This document shows, one piece after another, positions 8,499-17,364 of a stretch of 64,000 nucleotides of DNA (positions are counted from its first letter, which is position 1; every line of letters starts with the position of its first letter). The DNA comes from Caballeronia jiangsuensis (lineage in GTDB: Bacteria > Pseudomonadota > Gammaproteobacteria > Burkholderiales > Burkholderiaceae). The translations under genes were made by a program, and so were the position numbers. The DNA is taken from contig JFHF01000023.1 of NCBI GenBank assembly GCA_000648925.1, forward strand, positions 48,185 to 112,184, written 5' to 3'. The notes under the pieces were generated by a model. The model saw only the letters and a list, made by a program, of their open reading frames with translations. It ran no database searches and was not told the origin of the DNA.

Positions 8499-8548
8499 GG
8501 ATCGGCCTCGCGTCAGGTTCGAATCGTTGATATCGATTATGTGCGAAC

Positions 8549-9424
8549 TCAACTCGACCCGCTCACCAGCAGATCGCGCATCGCGTTGAGCGCCGCCGAG
8601 AAGTGCCCTTTGCGCCACACGAGCAGCGTATCCACGCGGCCGAGTTCGCCCATCGGATGCAGATCCACTTCGCCATCCAGCCGCGCGAGTTCGAGCACCG
8701 AACGCGGCGCCACCGCGACGCCCGCCCCCGCCGCCACACACGCGACGATCGCGTGATACGAACCCAGCTCCAGCACCCGCGCCGGTCGGATGCCCTGCTG
8801 CTCGTACCAGCGCATCGCGTATGAGCGGTAAGCGCAGCCGCGCTCGAACGCCACCAGCGTCAGACCCGCCGCGTCGCGCGCCGTCGTCGCCGGATGCTGT
8901 CCGCGCGGCGTGACCAGCGCCAGCTCTTCCTCGAACACCGGCACGAACTCGAACTGCTCGGCGGGAAGCGTGTCGGGCTCGATCGGACGCGCCATCACCG
9001 CCGCGTCCACTTCGAACGTCCGCACGCTTTCGATGAGCGCGCGTGTCACGCCCGTCGCCAGTTCGAGCGTCACCTGCGGCCAGCGCTGATGGTAAGTCGC
9101 GAGCACGCGTGGCAAACGGCTCGCGGCCGTGCTTTCCATCGTCCCGAGCCGCAGACGCCCCTGCGGACGATTCTCGCTGACCGCGTGACGCGCTTCCTCG
9201 GCGAGCGCGAGCAGCCGTTCCGCGTAGGGCAGCAAGGTCTCGCCGGCCGGCGTCAGCACGAGCCGCCGGCCATCGCGAATGAAAAGGTCCGTGCCGAGCG
9301 TCTCTTCAAGCTGACGAATGCGCGTCGTCACGTTCGACTGCACGCGATTGAGTTTTGCCGCCGCCCGCGTCACGCCGTTCTCGCGCACGACAGCCCGAAA
9401 AATGGTCAATGCCGATAGATCCAT
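8549..9424 (-). CDS. LysR family regulator of the divergent MFS gene
   Basis: A 291-residue LysR protein. The N-terminal winged helix-turn-helix (about residues 1-60: LTIFRAVVRENGVTRAAAKLNRVQSNVTTRIRQLE) is followed by a two-lobed inducer-binding domain starting near GRLRLGTMES. It is divergent from a YbfB-type MFS gene across 96 bp, a recurrent pairing. A T-N11-A box lies 2 bp upstream of its own start codon and at about -65 of the inferred transporter promoter. It therefore likely controls both itself and the transporter. The co-inducer is not predictable. Confidence 0.88.
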   Translation of the reverse strand: MDLSALTIFRAVVRENGVTRAAAKLNRVQSNVTTRIRQLEETLGTDLFIRDGRRLVLTPAGETLLPYAERLLALAEEARHAVSENRPQGRLRLGTMESTAASRLPRVLATYHQRWPQVTLELATGVTRALIESVRTFEVDAAVMARPIEPDTLPAEQFEFVPVFEEELALVTPRGQHPATTARDAAGLTLVAFERGCAYRSYAMRWYEQQGIRPARVLELGSYHAIVACVAAGAGVAVAPRSVLELARLDGEVDLHPMGELGRVDTLLVWRKGHFSAALNAMRDLLVSGSS

Positions 9425-9425
9425 G

Positions 9426-9491
9426 ATCTTTCCAGAAGATTCATTACATCTCGATTATTCATTTTTCAAGATGCATCGGTCAAGTTAGGAT
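9426..9491 (+). promoter_or_regulatory. LysR box and promoter for the MFS gene
   Basis: ATCTT-N5-AAGAT (9426-9440) is a perfect inverted repeat containing T-N11-A. TTTTCA (9463-9468) and TAGGAT (9486-9491) are spaced 17 bp and make a plausible sigma-70 promoter. The predicted start near 9498 puts the box centre (9433) at -65, the classical LysR recognition position. The promoter leads 23 bp later into the MFS start codon. Motifs observed; transcription start inferred. Confidence 0.5.
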
Positions 9492-9520
9492 GTGTTCATT
9501 ACCGCTACGCTGATCGACTC

Positions 9521-10720
9521 ATGGCCTCGCCCGCTCAAGCTTCGTCGCTGCCCGCCCATCACGCGCGAAATGCCGCGCTGGCGTGCGCCGTCGTGCTCGC
9601 GGTGGCGCTCGGCGTCGGACGATTCGCCTTCACGCCGCTGCTTCCGCTGATGCTGAAAAGCGGCGCGCTCGATATCCGCCACGGCGGCTGGCTCGCATCG
9701 GCGAATTACGCGGGCTACTTGATCGGCGCGTTGTCGTGCGCGGCGATCCGCATCGATCACGCGCGCATGGTGCGCCTCGCGCTCGCGTGGACGATCGTGC
9801 TGACGCTCGCGATGGGCGTCGTCCATCTCTTCTGGCTGTGGGCCGCGATCCGCTTCGCGGCGGGCGTGGTCAGCGCGTGGGCCTTCGTGTTCGCGTCGCA
9901 ATGGGGCTTGCGGCGGCTCGCCGAACTCGACGCGCACGGCCTCGGCGGCGTGATCTACGCGGGGCCGGGCGTCGGCATCGTGGCGACCGGTTTGCTCGGC
10001 GCGGCGGCCGCGGCGCTCGGCGTGCCAGCGCCTTCGGTATGGATCGGATTCGCGATCGCGTCGGGTGTGGCGGGCGCCATCGTGTGGAAGACGCTCGCCC
10101 ATCAGACGCCATCGACGCGTGGTCGCGCACATGTGCCCGAGCGCGCAGCGCCCGCAGCGGCGCGCGCCGATTCGATCGGGCTCGTCGGCCTCTACAGTCT
10201 CGCGGGCTTCGGCTACATCATCACCGCGACGTTTCTTCCCGTCATCGCGCGACAGGCGTTGCCGGGCTCGCCGTGGCCCGACCTGTTCTGGCCGGCGTTC
10301 GGACTGGCGTTGATCGCAGGTGCGCTGATCGCCGCACGGCTGCCGCTGTCGTGGGACAACCGGTTCTTGTCGGCGGCGTGCTATGTGATCCAGGCGCTCG
10401 GCATCTTGCTGGGCATCGTGTTTCCGAGCGCGCTCGGCTTCGGTATCGGCAGCGCGCTGCTGGGCTTGCCGTTCACCGCGATCACCTTGTTCGCGATGCG
10501 CGAGGCGCGCCGATTGCGCGGTGAAGCCGCCGCCGGTCTGATGGGATACGCGACCGCCGCGTACGGAGTGGGACAGATCGCCGGGCCGCTCGTCGCGGCG
10601 CCGATCGCCGCGCACACCGGCTCCTTTTCCATCGCGTTATGGATCGCGGTGGCGGCGCTGGGACTCGGCGCGGCCGGGCTCGCATGGCTCGGGATGCGCG
10701 GGCGCGCAACGAGCGCCTGA
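9521..10720 (+). CDS. MFS transporter of the YbfB/YjiJ family
   Basis: A 399-residue integral membrane protein with about 12 hydrophobic helices. The signature N-terminal segment LGVGRFAFTPLLPLML defines the YbfB/YjiJ group, and GWLASANYAGYLIGAL follows as the second helix. There is a central cytoplasmic loop rich in charged residues at about 205-225. Substrates for this group are not established; aromatic acid or drug export has been suggested for relatives. It is paired divergently with a LysR regulator, so expression is probably inducible. The ATG at 9521 has only a weak Shine-Dalgarno. Confidence 0.85.
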   Translation: MASPAQASSLPAHHARNAALACAVVLAVALGVGRFAFTPLLPLMLKSGALDIRHGGWLASANYAGYLIGALSCAAIRIDHARMVRLALAWTIVLTLAMGVVHLFWLWAAIRFAAGVVSAWAFVFASQWGLRRLAELDAHGLGGVIYAGPGVGIVATGLLGAAAAALGVPAPSVWIGFAIASGVAGAIVWKTLAHQTPSTRGRAHVPERAAPAAARADSIGLVGLYSLAGFGYIITATFLPVIARQALPGSPWPDLFWPAFGLALIAGALIAARLPLSWDNRFLSAACYVIQALGILLGIVFPSALGFGIGSALLGLPFTAITLFAMREARRLRGEAAAGLMGYATAAYGVGQIAGPLVAAPIAAHTGSFSIALWIAVAALGLGAAGLAWLGMRGRATSA

Positions 10721-10728
10721 CGCAACAG

Positions 10729-10766
10729 GATCGTCCTATCCGCGCGCCGGAGCCGCGTGTCAAAGT
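10729..10766 (+). promoter_or_regulatory. Conserved element upstream of the first GNAT gene
   Basis: GATCGTCCTA (10729-10738) and GTGTCAAAGT (10757-10766) recur in the same order and almost the same spacing (start to start 28 bp here, 27 bp at 42219-42255) upstream of the paralogous GNAT gene. Read on the minus strand, the second block contains a perfect TTGACA. The element ends 30 bp before the chosen GTG start. It could be a regulator site, a divergent promoter or part of the leader RNA; the sequence does not say which. Confidence 0.45.
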
Positions 10767-10795
10767 GGCGGGCATCCTCTCATGTGGAGCATGCC

Positions 10796-11668
10796 GTGTC
10801 CGCCGCCGAAACATCCGCTCTTCTCTATCGCCCCTTCACCGCCAATGACATCGCCGCGGCGCATGCGCTCTCGGTCGAAGTCAAATGGCCGCATCGCGCC
10901 GATGACTGGCGCTTCGTGCTCGACGCCGGCGCGGGTTTCATCGCGCAGGACGGCGAACGCGTGGTCGGCACCGCGCTCTTCTGGACATACGGCGACGACG
11001 GCGGATCGCTCGGCATGGTGATCGTCGCGCCCGACTGTCAGGGCAAAGGCATCGGCCGCAAGCTGATGGAACTGCTGCTCGAAGCGCTCGGCAAGCGCAT
11101 CACCGTGCTGCACGCGACGCCCGCGGGCGAGCCGCTTTACGCGAAGCTCGGGTTCAAACGCATCGGCGCGATCCATCAGCATCAATCCGCCGATTTCGCT
11201 GTACCCGCAATCGAATTGACGCAAGGCGAACGGCTGCGCGCAATCGAACCGGGCGATACGCAAGCGCTCATCGATCTCGCTTCACGCGCAAACGGACTCG
11301 ACCGAAGCGCGCTGCTGCCCGCGCTGTTGAAAGTGGCCCAAGGCGTCGTGCTCGAACGCGATGGCGAAGTGATCGGCTTCTCGCTCATCCGCGAGTTCGG
11401 GCGCGGTCACGCGATCGGACCGGTGGTTGCCGTCACCGCCGATCGGCAGCACCAGCGCCGCGCGCAGGCGCTCATCGCCCATACGCTCGCGTCGCGCGAA
11501 GGCACGTTCACGCGCATCGATACGCCGGATGAAAGCGGTCTGTCGGACTGGCTCGAAGGCATCGGGCTCAAACGTGTGGATACGGTCATCAAGATGGCGC
11601 GCAACGGCACGCCGCCGCACGATGCATCCGTCGCGCAATTCGCGATCATCAATCAGGCGCTGGGCTGA
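10796..11668 (+). CDS. Two-domain GNAT N-acetyltransferase (YitH-like)
   Basis: A 290-residue protein. An N-terminal GNAT fold (about 1-140) has the acetyl-CoA loop motif in MVIVAPDCQGKGIGRKLM. The C-terminal Acetyltransf_18-type half ends DTPDESGLSDWLEGIGL. The GTG at 10796 was chosen because GGAG lies exactly six bases before it. The paralogue at 42289 starts in the same way and has the identical length of 290 residues. The stop lies 5 bp before ghrA, so the two are co-transcribed. The acceptor is unknown; such enzymes acetylate small amines or protein termini. Confidence 0.82.
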   Translation: MSAAETSALLYRPFTANDIAAAHALSVEVKWPHRADDWRFVLDAGAGFIAQDGERVVGTALFWTYGDDGGSLGMVIVAPDCQGKGIGRKLMELLLEALGKRITVLHATPAGEPLYAKLGFKRIGAIHQHQSADFAVPAIELTQGERLRAIEPGDTQALIDLASRANGLDRSALLPALLKVAQGVVLERDGEVIGFSLIREFGRGHAIGPVVAVTADRQHQRRAQALIAHTLASREGTFTRIDTPDESGLSDWLEGIGLKRVDTVIKMARNGTPPHDASVAQFAIINQALG

Positions 11669-11673
11669 TACCC

Positions 11674-12600
11674 ATGACGATCCTCTATAAAGCCGATCCC
11701 GAACGCGGCCGCCAATGGGCGCAGCACTTCGCGCAAAAAGCGCCGGACGTGACGTTCCGCGTGTGGCCCGACATCGGCGATCCCGCCGCCGTGCGCTATC
11801 TCGCCGCATGGCAGCCGCCCGCCGACGTCATGCAGACATTCCCCAATCTCGAAGTGATCTTCTCCGTGGGCGCGGGCATCGACCAGTTCGATCTGTCGGG
11901 CGTGCCGCCGCATGTCGAGGTCGTGCGGATGACCGAGCCGGGCATCGTCGAAGGCATGGTCGAATACGTGACGCAGGCGGTGCTCACCATTCATCGCGAT
12001 CTCTTCGATTACGCCGCGCAGCAACGCGAGCGCGTCTGGCGCGAGATGCCCGTGCGCGCTGCCTCGACGCGGCGCGTCGGCGTGCTCGGGCTCGGTATGC
12101 TCGGCACGGCGGTGCTGAAAATGCTGCATCTCTTCGGCTTCGATTGCGCCGGCTGGAGCCGTTCGCCGCACGAGATCGAAGGCGTCGAATGTCATGCGGG
12201 GGTCGAATCGCTCGATACGTTCCTCGCCCGCACCGATATCCTCGTGTGCCTGCTGCCGCTCACGGACGCGACGCGCGGCCTCATCGGCAAACACGTGTTC
12301 GAGACGCTGCCCAAAGGCGCATCGTTCATCAACGTGGGGCGCGGCCCGCAAGTGATTCAGCAGGATCTGCTCGACGCGCTCGACAGCGGCCATCTCCATG
12401 CCGCGATTCTCGACGTCACCGATCCCGAGCCGTTACCGCCGACGCATCCGTTCTGGACGCATCCGCGCGTGCGCCTGACGCCGCATATCGCGAGCGCGAC
12501 GCGGCCGGAAACCGCCGTCGATGTGGTGCTGGAGAACCTGCGCCGCCATCGCGCGGGAGAACGCATGATCGGCGCGATCGACCGCACGCGCGGCTACTGA
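11674..12600 (+). CDS. ghrA: Glyoxylate/hydroxypyruvate reductase A
   Basis: A 308-residue member of the D-2-hydroxyacid dehydrogenase family, GhrA branch. The substrate domain includes the SVGAGID motif near residue 65. The NAD(P)-binding domain has VGVLGLGMLGTAVLK. The catalytic triad region includes NVGRGPQV (Arg), the Glu of DPEPLPPTHPFW and the His of LTPHIAS. It reduces glyoxylate and hydroxypyruvate to glycolate and glycerate in the cytosol. The ATG at 11674 lies 5 bp after the GNAT stop. In this catabolic island it could deal with C2 units released by amine oxidation (inference). Confidence 0.88.
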   Translation: MTILYKADPERGRQWAQHFAQKAPDVTFRVWPDIGDPAAVRYLAAWQPPADVMQTFPNLEVIFSVGAGIDQFDLSGVPPHVEVVRMTEPGIVEGMVEYVTQAVLTIHRDLFDYAAQQRERVWREMPVRAASTRRVGVLGLGMLGTAVLKMLHLFGFDCAGWSRSPHEIEGVECHAGVESLDTFLARTDILVCLLPLTDATRGLIGKHVFETLPKGASFINVGRGPQVIQQDLLDALDSGHLHAAILDVTDPEPLPPTHPFWTHPRVRLTPHIASATRPETAVDVVLENLRRHRAGERMIGAIDRTRGY

Positions 12601-12611
12601 ACCCGTCCTCC

Positions 12612-12642
12612 GGGGCGCGCAGCACAAAATGCTGCGCGCCCC
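12612..12642. terminator. Perfect 13-bp GC stem-loop after ghrA
   Basis: Arms 12612-12624 and 12630-12642 are perfectly complementary over 13 bp with a 5-base CAAAA loop, starting 12 bp after the ghrA stop. An A-run rather than a T-run follows, so it is not a textbook intrinsic terminator, although T-rich stretches occur 20-45 bp later. It may still stop or stabilise the GNAT-ghrA transcript. Confidence 0.5.
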
Positions 12643-12763
12643 CCGAAAAAAACCGCGAATTCACTTTTTGGCGATTTTTTTGGCGATGCGCGCGATGCCG
12701 CTCTGCCGATAGTATGAAACGGTCAAAAGCCATTCCGCCCCTTCGCGAAGAGAGAGCCGCATC

Positions 12764-14173
12764 ATGCCGATCAAGTCGCTTGTCGAGTCCGACCGTCAAC
12801 ATCTGATTCATCCCGTCGTCAGCTATCGCGCGCATGAGGCACGCGGCGTCACCGTGCTCGATTCCGCCGATGGCGTGTTCCTGCGCGATATCGAAGGCAA
12901 ACAGCTGCTCGACGCGTTCTCCGGCCTGTGGTGCGTGAACACGGGTTATGGGCACGCGAGCATCGTCGAGGCCGCTGCGAAGCAGATGACGAAACTGCCC
13001 TACGCCACGAGCTATTTCCACTTCGGCTCCGAACCCGCGATCGAACTGGCCGCGAAGCTCGTCGAGCTCGCGCCCGCTTCGCTGCAACACGTGTACTTCA
13101 CGCTCGGCGGTTCGGACGCCGTCGATTCCGCGCTGCGCTTCATCACGCACTACTACAACGCGACGGGCCGTCCGTCGAAGAAGCATTGCATCGCGCTGCA
13201 ACGCGGTTATCACGGTTCGTCGTCGATCGGCGCGGGACTGACCGCCTTGCCCGCGTTCCATCGCAACTTCGATCTGCCGCTCGCGACGCAGCATCACATT
13301 CCTTCGCCGTATGCGTATCGCAACGATTACGCCGACGATGCCGCGCTCATCGCGGCATCGGTGCAGGCGCTCGAAGCGAAGGTCGCGGAGCTCGGCGCGG
13401 ACAACGTCGCGGCATTCTTCTGCGAGCCGATTCAAGGCTCGGGCGGCGTGATCGTGCCGCCGGCCGGCTGGCTTAAGGCGATGCGCGATGCGTGCCGCAA
13501 GCTCGATATCCTCTTCGTCGCCGATGAAGTGATCACCGGTTTCGGCCGCACGGGTCCGCTCTTCGCGTGCGAAGGCGAAGGCGTCGAGCCGGACCTGATG
13601 ACGGTCGCGAAGGGCTTGACCGCAGGCTATGCGCCGATGGGCGCGGTCCTCATGTCCGATGCGGTCTATCGCGGCATCGCCGATGGCGCCGATGCGTCCG
13701 CGGTCATCGGTCATGGCCACACGTATTCGGCGCATCCGGTGAGCGCGGCCATCGGACTCGAAGTGATGCGGCTCTACCATGAAGGCGGCCTGCTCGCGAA
13801 CGGCCAGGCGCAGGCGCCGCGTTTCGCGCAAGGGCTCGACGCATTGCTCGATCATCCGCTCGTCGGCGATTCGCGTCATCGCGGTTTGCTCGGCGCGCTC
13901 GAACTCGTCGCCGACAAGCAAAGCAAGCGCGGCTTCGATGCATCGCTCAAGCTGCCGGATCGCATCGCTGCGGCGGCCTATGGCAACGGCCTCGTGTTTC
14001 GCGCGTTCGGCGACAACATTCTCGGCTTCGCGCCGGCGCTGTGCTACACGCAGGCGAACTTCGACATGCTGTTCGAGCGCCTCACGAAAACGCTCGACGA
14101 CGTGCTCGCGCAGAGCGAAGTACGCGACGCCCTGAAGGGCGGATCGGGCTTCAGCTCCCGCGCGGCTGCGTGA
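12764..14173 (+). CDS. Class III omega-aminotransferase (putrescine/GABA/beta-alanine type)
   Basis: A 469-residue PLP enzyme, full length for class III. The order of motifs is LWCVNTGYGHASIVEA, LGGSDAVDSALRF (PLP phosphate), the ring-stacking aspartate in FVADEVITGFGRTG, and the Schiff-base lysine in TVAKGLTAGYAPMGAV. Such enzymes move the terminal amino group of polyamines, GABA, beta-alanine or diamino acids to pyruvate or 2-oxoglutarate. The start is ATG at 12764 after GAGAGAG. The Lrp regulator follows 43 bp later, then a semialdehyde dehydrogenase, giving a transaminase-to-acid route. Exact amine donor not determinable. Confidence 0.87.
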   Translation: MPIKSLVESDRQHLIHPVVSYRAHEARGVTVLDSADGVFLRDIEGKQLLDAFSGLWCVNTGYGHASIVEAAAKQMTKLPYATSYFHFGSEPAIELAAKLVELAPASLQHVYFTLGGSDAVDSALRFITHYYNATGRPSKKHCIALQRGYHGSSSIGAGLTALPAFHRNFDLPLATQHHIPSPYAYRNDYADDAALIAASVQALEAKVAELGADNVAAFFCEPIQGSGGVIVPPAGWLKAMRDACRKLDILFVADEVITGFGRTGPLFACEGEGVEPDLMTVAKGLTAGYAPMGAVLMSDAVYRGIADGADASAVIGHGHTYSAHPVSAAIGLEVMRLYHEGGLLANGQAQAPRFAQGLDALLDHPLVGDSRHRGLLGALELVADKQSKRGFDASLKLPDRIAAAAYGNGLVFRAFGDNILGFAPALCYTQANFDMLFERLTKTLDDVLAQSEVRDALKGGSGFSSRAAA

Positions 14174-14216
14174 TAACATCGACCGACCGCCGACATGCGA
14201 GACCGAACCCGCCGCG

Positions 14217-14714
14217 ATGAGCACCGACAGCAAGCTGGACCGAATCGATCTGCGTATCCTCTCGCAATTGCAGAAGCGCGGGCGCATCACGAACGTGGAG
14301 CTCGCCGATGCGGTCGGTCTGTCGCCCAGCCCTTGCCTGATTCGTGTGAAGCGGCTGGAGAAGGCGGGTTTCATCGTCGGCTACGGTGCGCAGATTCAAT
14401 TAGAGAAGCTCGGCGACGTGCAGGTGGTCTTCACCGAAGTCACGCTCGCGGATCATCGCCGCGAAGACTTCATCAACTTCGTGAATGCCGTGAAAGATGT
14501 CGACGAGATAGTCGAATGTCATCTCGCGAGCGGCGGCTACGACTATCTGCTCAAGTTCGTCACGCGCAGCGTGAGCCATTACCAGAGCATCATCGAAGGG
14601 CTGCTGGAGCGTGGCATCGGCATCGAAAAGTACTTCAGCTATGTCATCATCAAGACGGCGTTCGTGAAAACGCACTATCCGCTCGAAACGCTCTTCTCGC
14701 AGCATCATCACTGA
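14217..14714 (+). CDS. Lrp/AsnC family transcriptional regulator
   Basis: A 165-residue protein. The N-terminal helix-turn-helix (LDRIDLRILSQLQKRGRITNVELADAVGLSPSPCLIRVKRLEKAGFI) is followed by the RAM ligand-binding domain (VECHLASGGYDYLLKFV). It lies between the aminotransferase and the dehydrogenases and is followed by an intrinsic terminator. It probably senses an amino acid and controls this block, as Lrp-type regulators beside transaminase genes commonly do. No operator can be assigned with confidence. Confidence 0.88.
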   Translation: MSTDSKLDRIDLRILSQLQKRGRITNVELADAVGLSPSPCLIRVKRLEKAGFIVGYGAQIQLEKLGDVQVVFTEVTLADHRREDFINFVNAVKDVDEIVECHLASGGYDYLLKFVTRSVSHYQSIIEGLLERGIGIEKYFSYVIIKTAFVKTHYPLETLFSQHHH

Positions 14715-14745
14715 GGCGCGCGCCTCATTCTTCTCATGAACGAAT

Positions 14746-14779
14746 GCACGCACGCGCGTTTTGCACGTGCGTGCTTTTT
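14746..14779 (+). terminator. Intrinsic terminator after the Lrp gene
   Basis: GCACGCACG (14746-14754) pairs perfectly with CGTGCGTGC (14766-14774) across an 11-base loop, followed directly by TTTTT (14775-14779). It sits 31 bp after the Lrp stop and 30 bp before the next ATG, so the downstream dehydrogenase genes need readthrough or their own promoter. Confidence 0.8.
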
Positions 14780-14809
14780 ATCGTCGATCATCTTCACGCG
14801 GAGTTGCAC

Positions 14810-15874
14810 ATGTCCAGCAAATATCGTATTGCCGTGATTCCGGGCGACGGCATCGGCAAGGAAGTGATGCCCGAAGCATTGCGCGCGCTCGATGCCGTGA
14901 GCAAGCGCTTCAATATCGAACTGGAGTACCGGCATATCGAGTGGGCGAGTTGCGATTACTACGCGCAGCACGGCCAGATGATGCCCGACGACTGGAAGGC
15001 GCAACTGCAAGACGCCGATGCGATTCTGTTCGGCGCGGTCGGCTGGCCTGACACCGTGCCGGATCACATCTCGCTGTGGGGTTCGCTTCTCAAGTTTCGC
15101 CGCGAGTTCGATCAGTACATCAACCTGCGTCCCGCGCGTCTTTTCGACGGCGTGCCCTCGCCGCTCGCGAACCGCAAGGCGGGCGACATCGACTTCATGA
15201 TCGTGCGCGAAAACACCGAGGGCGAGTATTCGTCCGTCGGCGGCACGATGTTCGAAGGCACGGAACGCGAGTTCGTCTCGCAGACATCGATCTTCACGAG
15301 AAAGGGCGCTGAACGCGTATTGAAGTTCGCGTTCGATCTCGCGCAAAAGCGCGAGAAGAAACTGACGGTCGCCACCAAGAGCAACGGCATTTCGATCAGC
15401 ATGCCGTGGTGGGATTCGCGCGCCGCCGAAATCGCCGCGCAGTATCCCGAGATCAAATGGGACAAGCAGCACATCGACATTCTGTGCGCGCGCTTCGTCC
15501 TGAGCCCGGATCGCTTCGATGTGGTCGTCGCGACGAACCTCTTCGGCGACATTCTTTCGGACCTCGGCCCGGCATGCACGGGCACGATCGGCATTGCGCC
15601 TTCGGCCAACATGAATCCGGAGCGCAACTTCCCGTCGCTGTTCGAGCCGGTGCATGGTTCCGCGCCGGATATCGCGGGCAGGAACATCGCCAATCCGGTC
15701 GCGATGATCTGGTCGGCGGCGATGATGCTCGAATTCCTCGGCGAACGCGACGCGCACGACGCGATGCTTTCCGCCATCGAAACCGTGCTGAAGCAAGGCC
15801 CGCATACCGGCGATCTGGGCGGCCGCGCGAACACGACGGAAGTCGGCACGGCCATTGCGCGCCTGCTCGGCTGA
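14810..15874 (+). CDS. Tartrate/D-malate-type isocitrate-dehydrogenase-family enzyme
   Basis: A 354-residue beta-decarboxylating dehydrogenase, typical length for TtuC/DmlA. The N-terminus IAVIPGDGIGKEVMPEALR is the family start. Substrate residues lie in FRREFDQYINLRPARLF, and metal/substrate motifs in VRENTEGEYSSVGG and VVVATNLFGDILSDLG. The adenine-binding segment is FEPVHGSAPDIAGRNIANP. Members oxidise tartrate, D-malate or related 2-hydroxyacids with NAD. The ATG at 14810 was chosen; a longer upstream frame runs out of frame through the Lrp gene. The adjacent semialdehyde dehydrogenase (17-bp gap) suggests joint transcription. Confidence 0.85.
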   Translation: MSSKYRIAVIPGDGIGKEVMPEALRALDAVSKRFNIELEYRHIEWASCDYYAQHGQMMPDDWKAQLQDADAILFGAVGWPDTVPDHISLWGSLLKFRREFDQYINLRPARLFDGVPSPLANRKAGDIDFMIVRENTEGEYSSVGGTMFEGTEREFVSQTSIFTRKGAERVLKFAFDLAQKREKKLTVATKSNGISISMPWWDSRAAEIAAQYPEIKWDKQHIDILCARFVLSPDRFDVVVATNLFGDILSDLGPACTGTIGIAPSANMNPERNFPSLFEPVHGSAPDIAGRNIANPVAMIWSAAMMLEFLGERDAHDAMLSAIETVLKQGPHTGDLGGRANTTEVGTAIARLLG

Positions 15875-15891
15875 ACATTCCGGAGACCATC

Positions 15892-17364
15892 ATGACGCAA
15901 CGATACGAGTTGAGCGATCTGATTCGCGCCGACAATTTCATCGACGGCAAATGGGTTCCCGCCGCGAGCGGCAAGCGCTTCGCCGTCACCGATCCCGCGA
16001 CGGGCGATGTCATCGCGCAAGTGGCCGACAGCGGCCCCGCCGACGCCCGCGCAGCCACCGATGCCGCCGCGCGCGCCTTTCCCGCGTGGCGCGATACGCT
16101 GCCGAAAGATCGCGCGGCCGTGTTGCATCGCTGGCATGCGTTGATCGTCGAAAACGCGGATGCGCTCGGGCGTCTGATCTCGCTCGAACAGGGCAAGCCG
16201 TTCGCGGAAGGTCGCGGCGAAGTGATGTACGGCGCGTCGTATGTCGCATGGTTCGCGGACGAAGCCACGCGCATCTACGGCGACATCATTCCGCAGCAGC
16301 AGCGCGGCAAGCGCATGAGCGCGGTGAAGGAGCCGGTTGGCATCGTCGCGGCGATCACGCCGTGGAATTTCCCGCTCGCGATGATCGCGCGCAAGATCGC
16401 GCCTGCGCTCGCGGCGGGTTGCACGGTCGTCGGCAAGCCTGCCGAAGATACGCCGCTCACCGCGCTCGCACTCGTGCTGCTCGCGCATGAAGCGGGCGTG
16501 CCGGCGGGTGCGTTGAATCTGATCGGCGCATCGCGCGAGAACGCGCAGCAAGCCGTCGGCGACTGGCTCGAAGATGGCCGCGTGCGCAAGATCACCTTCA
16601 CGGGCTCGACGCCGGTGGGCAAGTACCTCGCACGCGAATCGGCGGGCACGTTGAAGAAGCTGTCGCTGGAACTCGGCGGCAATGCGCCTTTCATCGTATT
16701 CGACGACGCCGATCTCGACGCCGCCGTCGCGGGATTGATGGCATCGAAGTTCCGCAATGGCGGACAGACCTGCGTGTGCCCGAATCGCGTGTATGTGCAG
16801 TCGTCCGTGTACGACAAGTTCGCCGATCTGCTGGCGAAGCGCGTCGCTGCATTGAAAGTCGCGCCCGCGACGGACCCTGACGCGCAGATCGGCCCGATGA
16901 TCAACGCGCGCGCGGTCGAGAAGATCGAACGTCACGTCAGCGACGCAGTCGAACGCGGCGCACGCGCGCTCACGGGCGGCAAGCGTCTCGCCGAACTCGG
17001 CCCGAACTATTACGCGCCGACCGTGCTCACGGGCGCCACATCCGACATGCAATTGAGCTGCGAGGAAACCTTCGGCCCGGTCGTACCGCTCTTTAGTTTC
17101 GACGACGAAGCCGAAGCCATCCGCGTCGCGAACGATACGCCGTTCGGCCTCGCCGCCTATTTCTACAGCCAGAACCTGAAGCGCATCGATCGCGTGTCGC
17201 GTCTGCTCGAAGCGGGACTCGTCGGCATCAACGAAGGCGCGATTTCGAGCGAAGCCGCGCCGTTCGGCGGCGTGAAGGAATCGGGCTATGGACGCGAAGG
17301 CTCGAAGTACGGCCTGGACGATTATCTGTCGATCAAATATCTCTGCCAGGGCGGACTCGAATGA
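15892..17364 (+). CDS. gabD: NAD(P)-dependent succinate-semialdehyde-type dehydrogenase
   Basis: A 490-residue aldehyde dehydrogenase of the GabD group. The cofactor region has ITPWNFPLAMIARKIAPALAAGCTVVGKPA. The general base is in LELGGNAP, the catalytic cysteine in NGGQTCVCPNR, and the C-terminal EETFGPVVPLF and GVKESGYGREGSKYG are as in GabD. It oxidises succinic, and possibly other short, semialdehydes produced by the upstream aminotransferase. The ATG at 15892 is preceded by GGAGA. Its stop overlaps the next start by 4 bp (ATGA), so translation is coupled. The precise semialdehyde is not proven. Confidence 0.85.
   Translation: MTQRYELSDLIRADNFIDGKWVPAASGKRFAVTDPATGDVIAQVADSGPADARAATDAAARAFPAWRDTLPKDRAAVLHRWHALIVENADALGRLISLEQGKPFAEGRGEVMYGASYVAWFADEATRIYGDIIPQQQRGKRMSAVKEPVGIVAAITPWNFPLAMIARKIAPALAAGCTVVGKPAEDTPLTALALVLLAHEAGVPAGALNLIGASRENAQQAVGDWLEDGRVRKITFTGSTPVGKYLARESAGTLKKLSLELGGNAPFIVFDDADLDAAVAGLMASKFRNGGQTCVCPNRVYVQSSVYDKFADLLAKRVAALKVAPATDPDAQIGPMINARAVEKIERHVSDAVERGARALTGGKRLAELGPNYYAPTVLTGATSDMQLSCEETFGPVVPLFSFDDEAEAIRVANDTPFGLAAYFYSQNLKRIDRVSRLLEAGLVGINEGAISSEAAPFGGVKESGYGREGSKYGLDDYLSIKYLCQGGLE

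Noticed and set aside
10729..10766. Mini-ykkC/guanidine riboswitch in the GNAT leader
   Set aside because: The ACGA-like loop appears only on the opposite strand and just one imperfect hairpin is present.
12416..14374. 652-codon minus-strand open frame
   Set aside because: Antisense to the aminotransferase and ghrA end; composition typical of a shadow frame.
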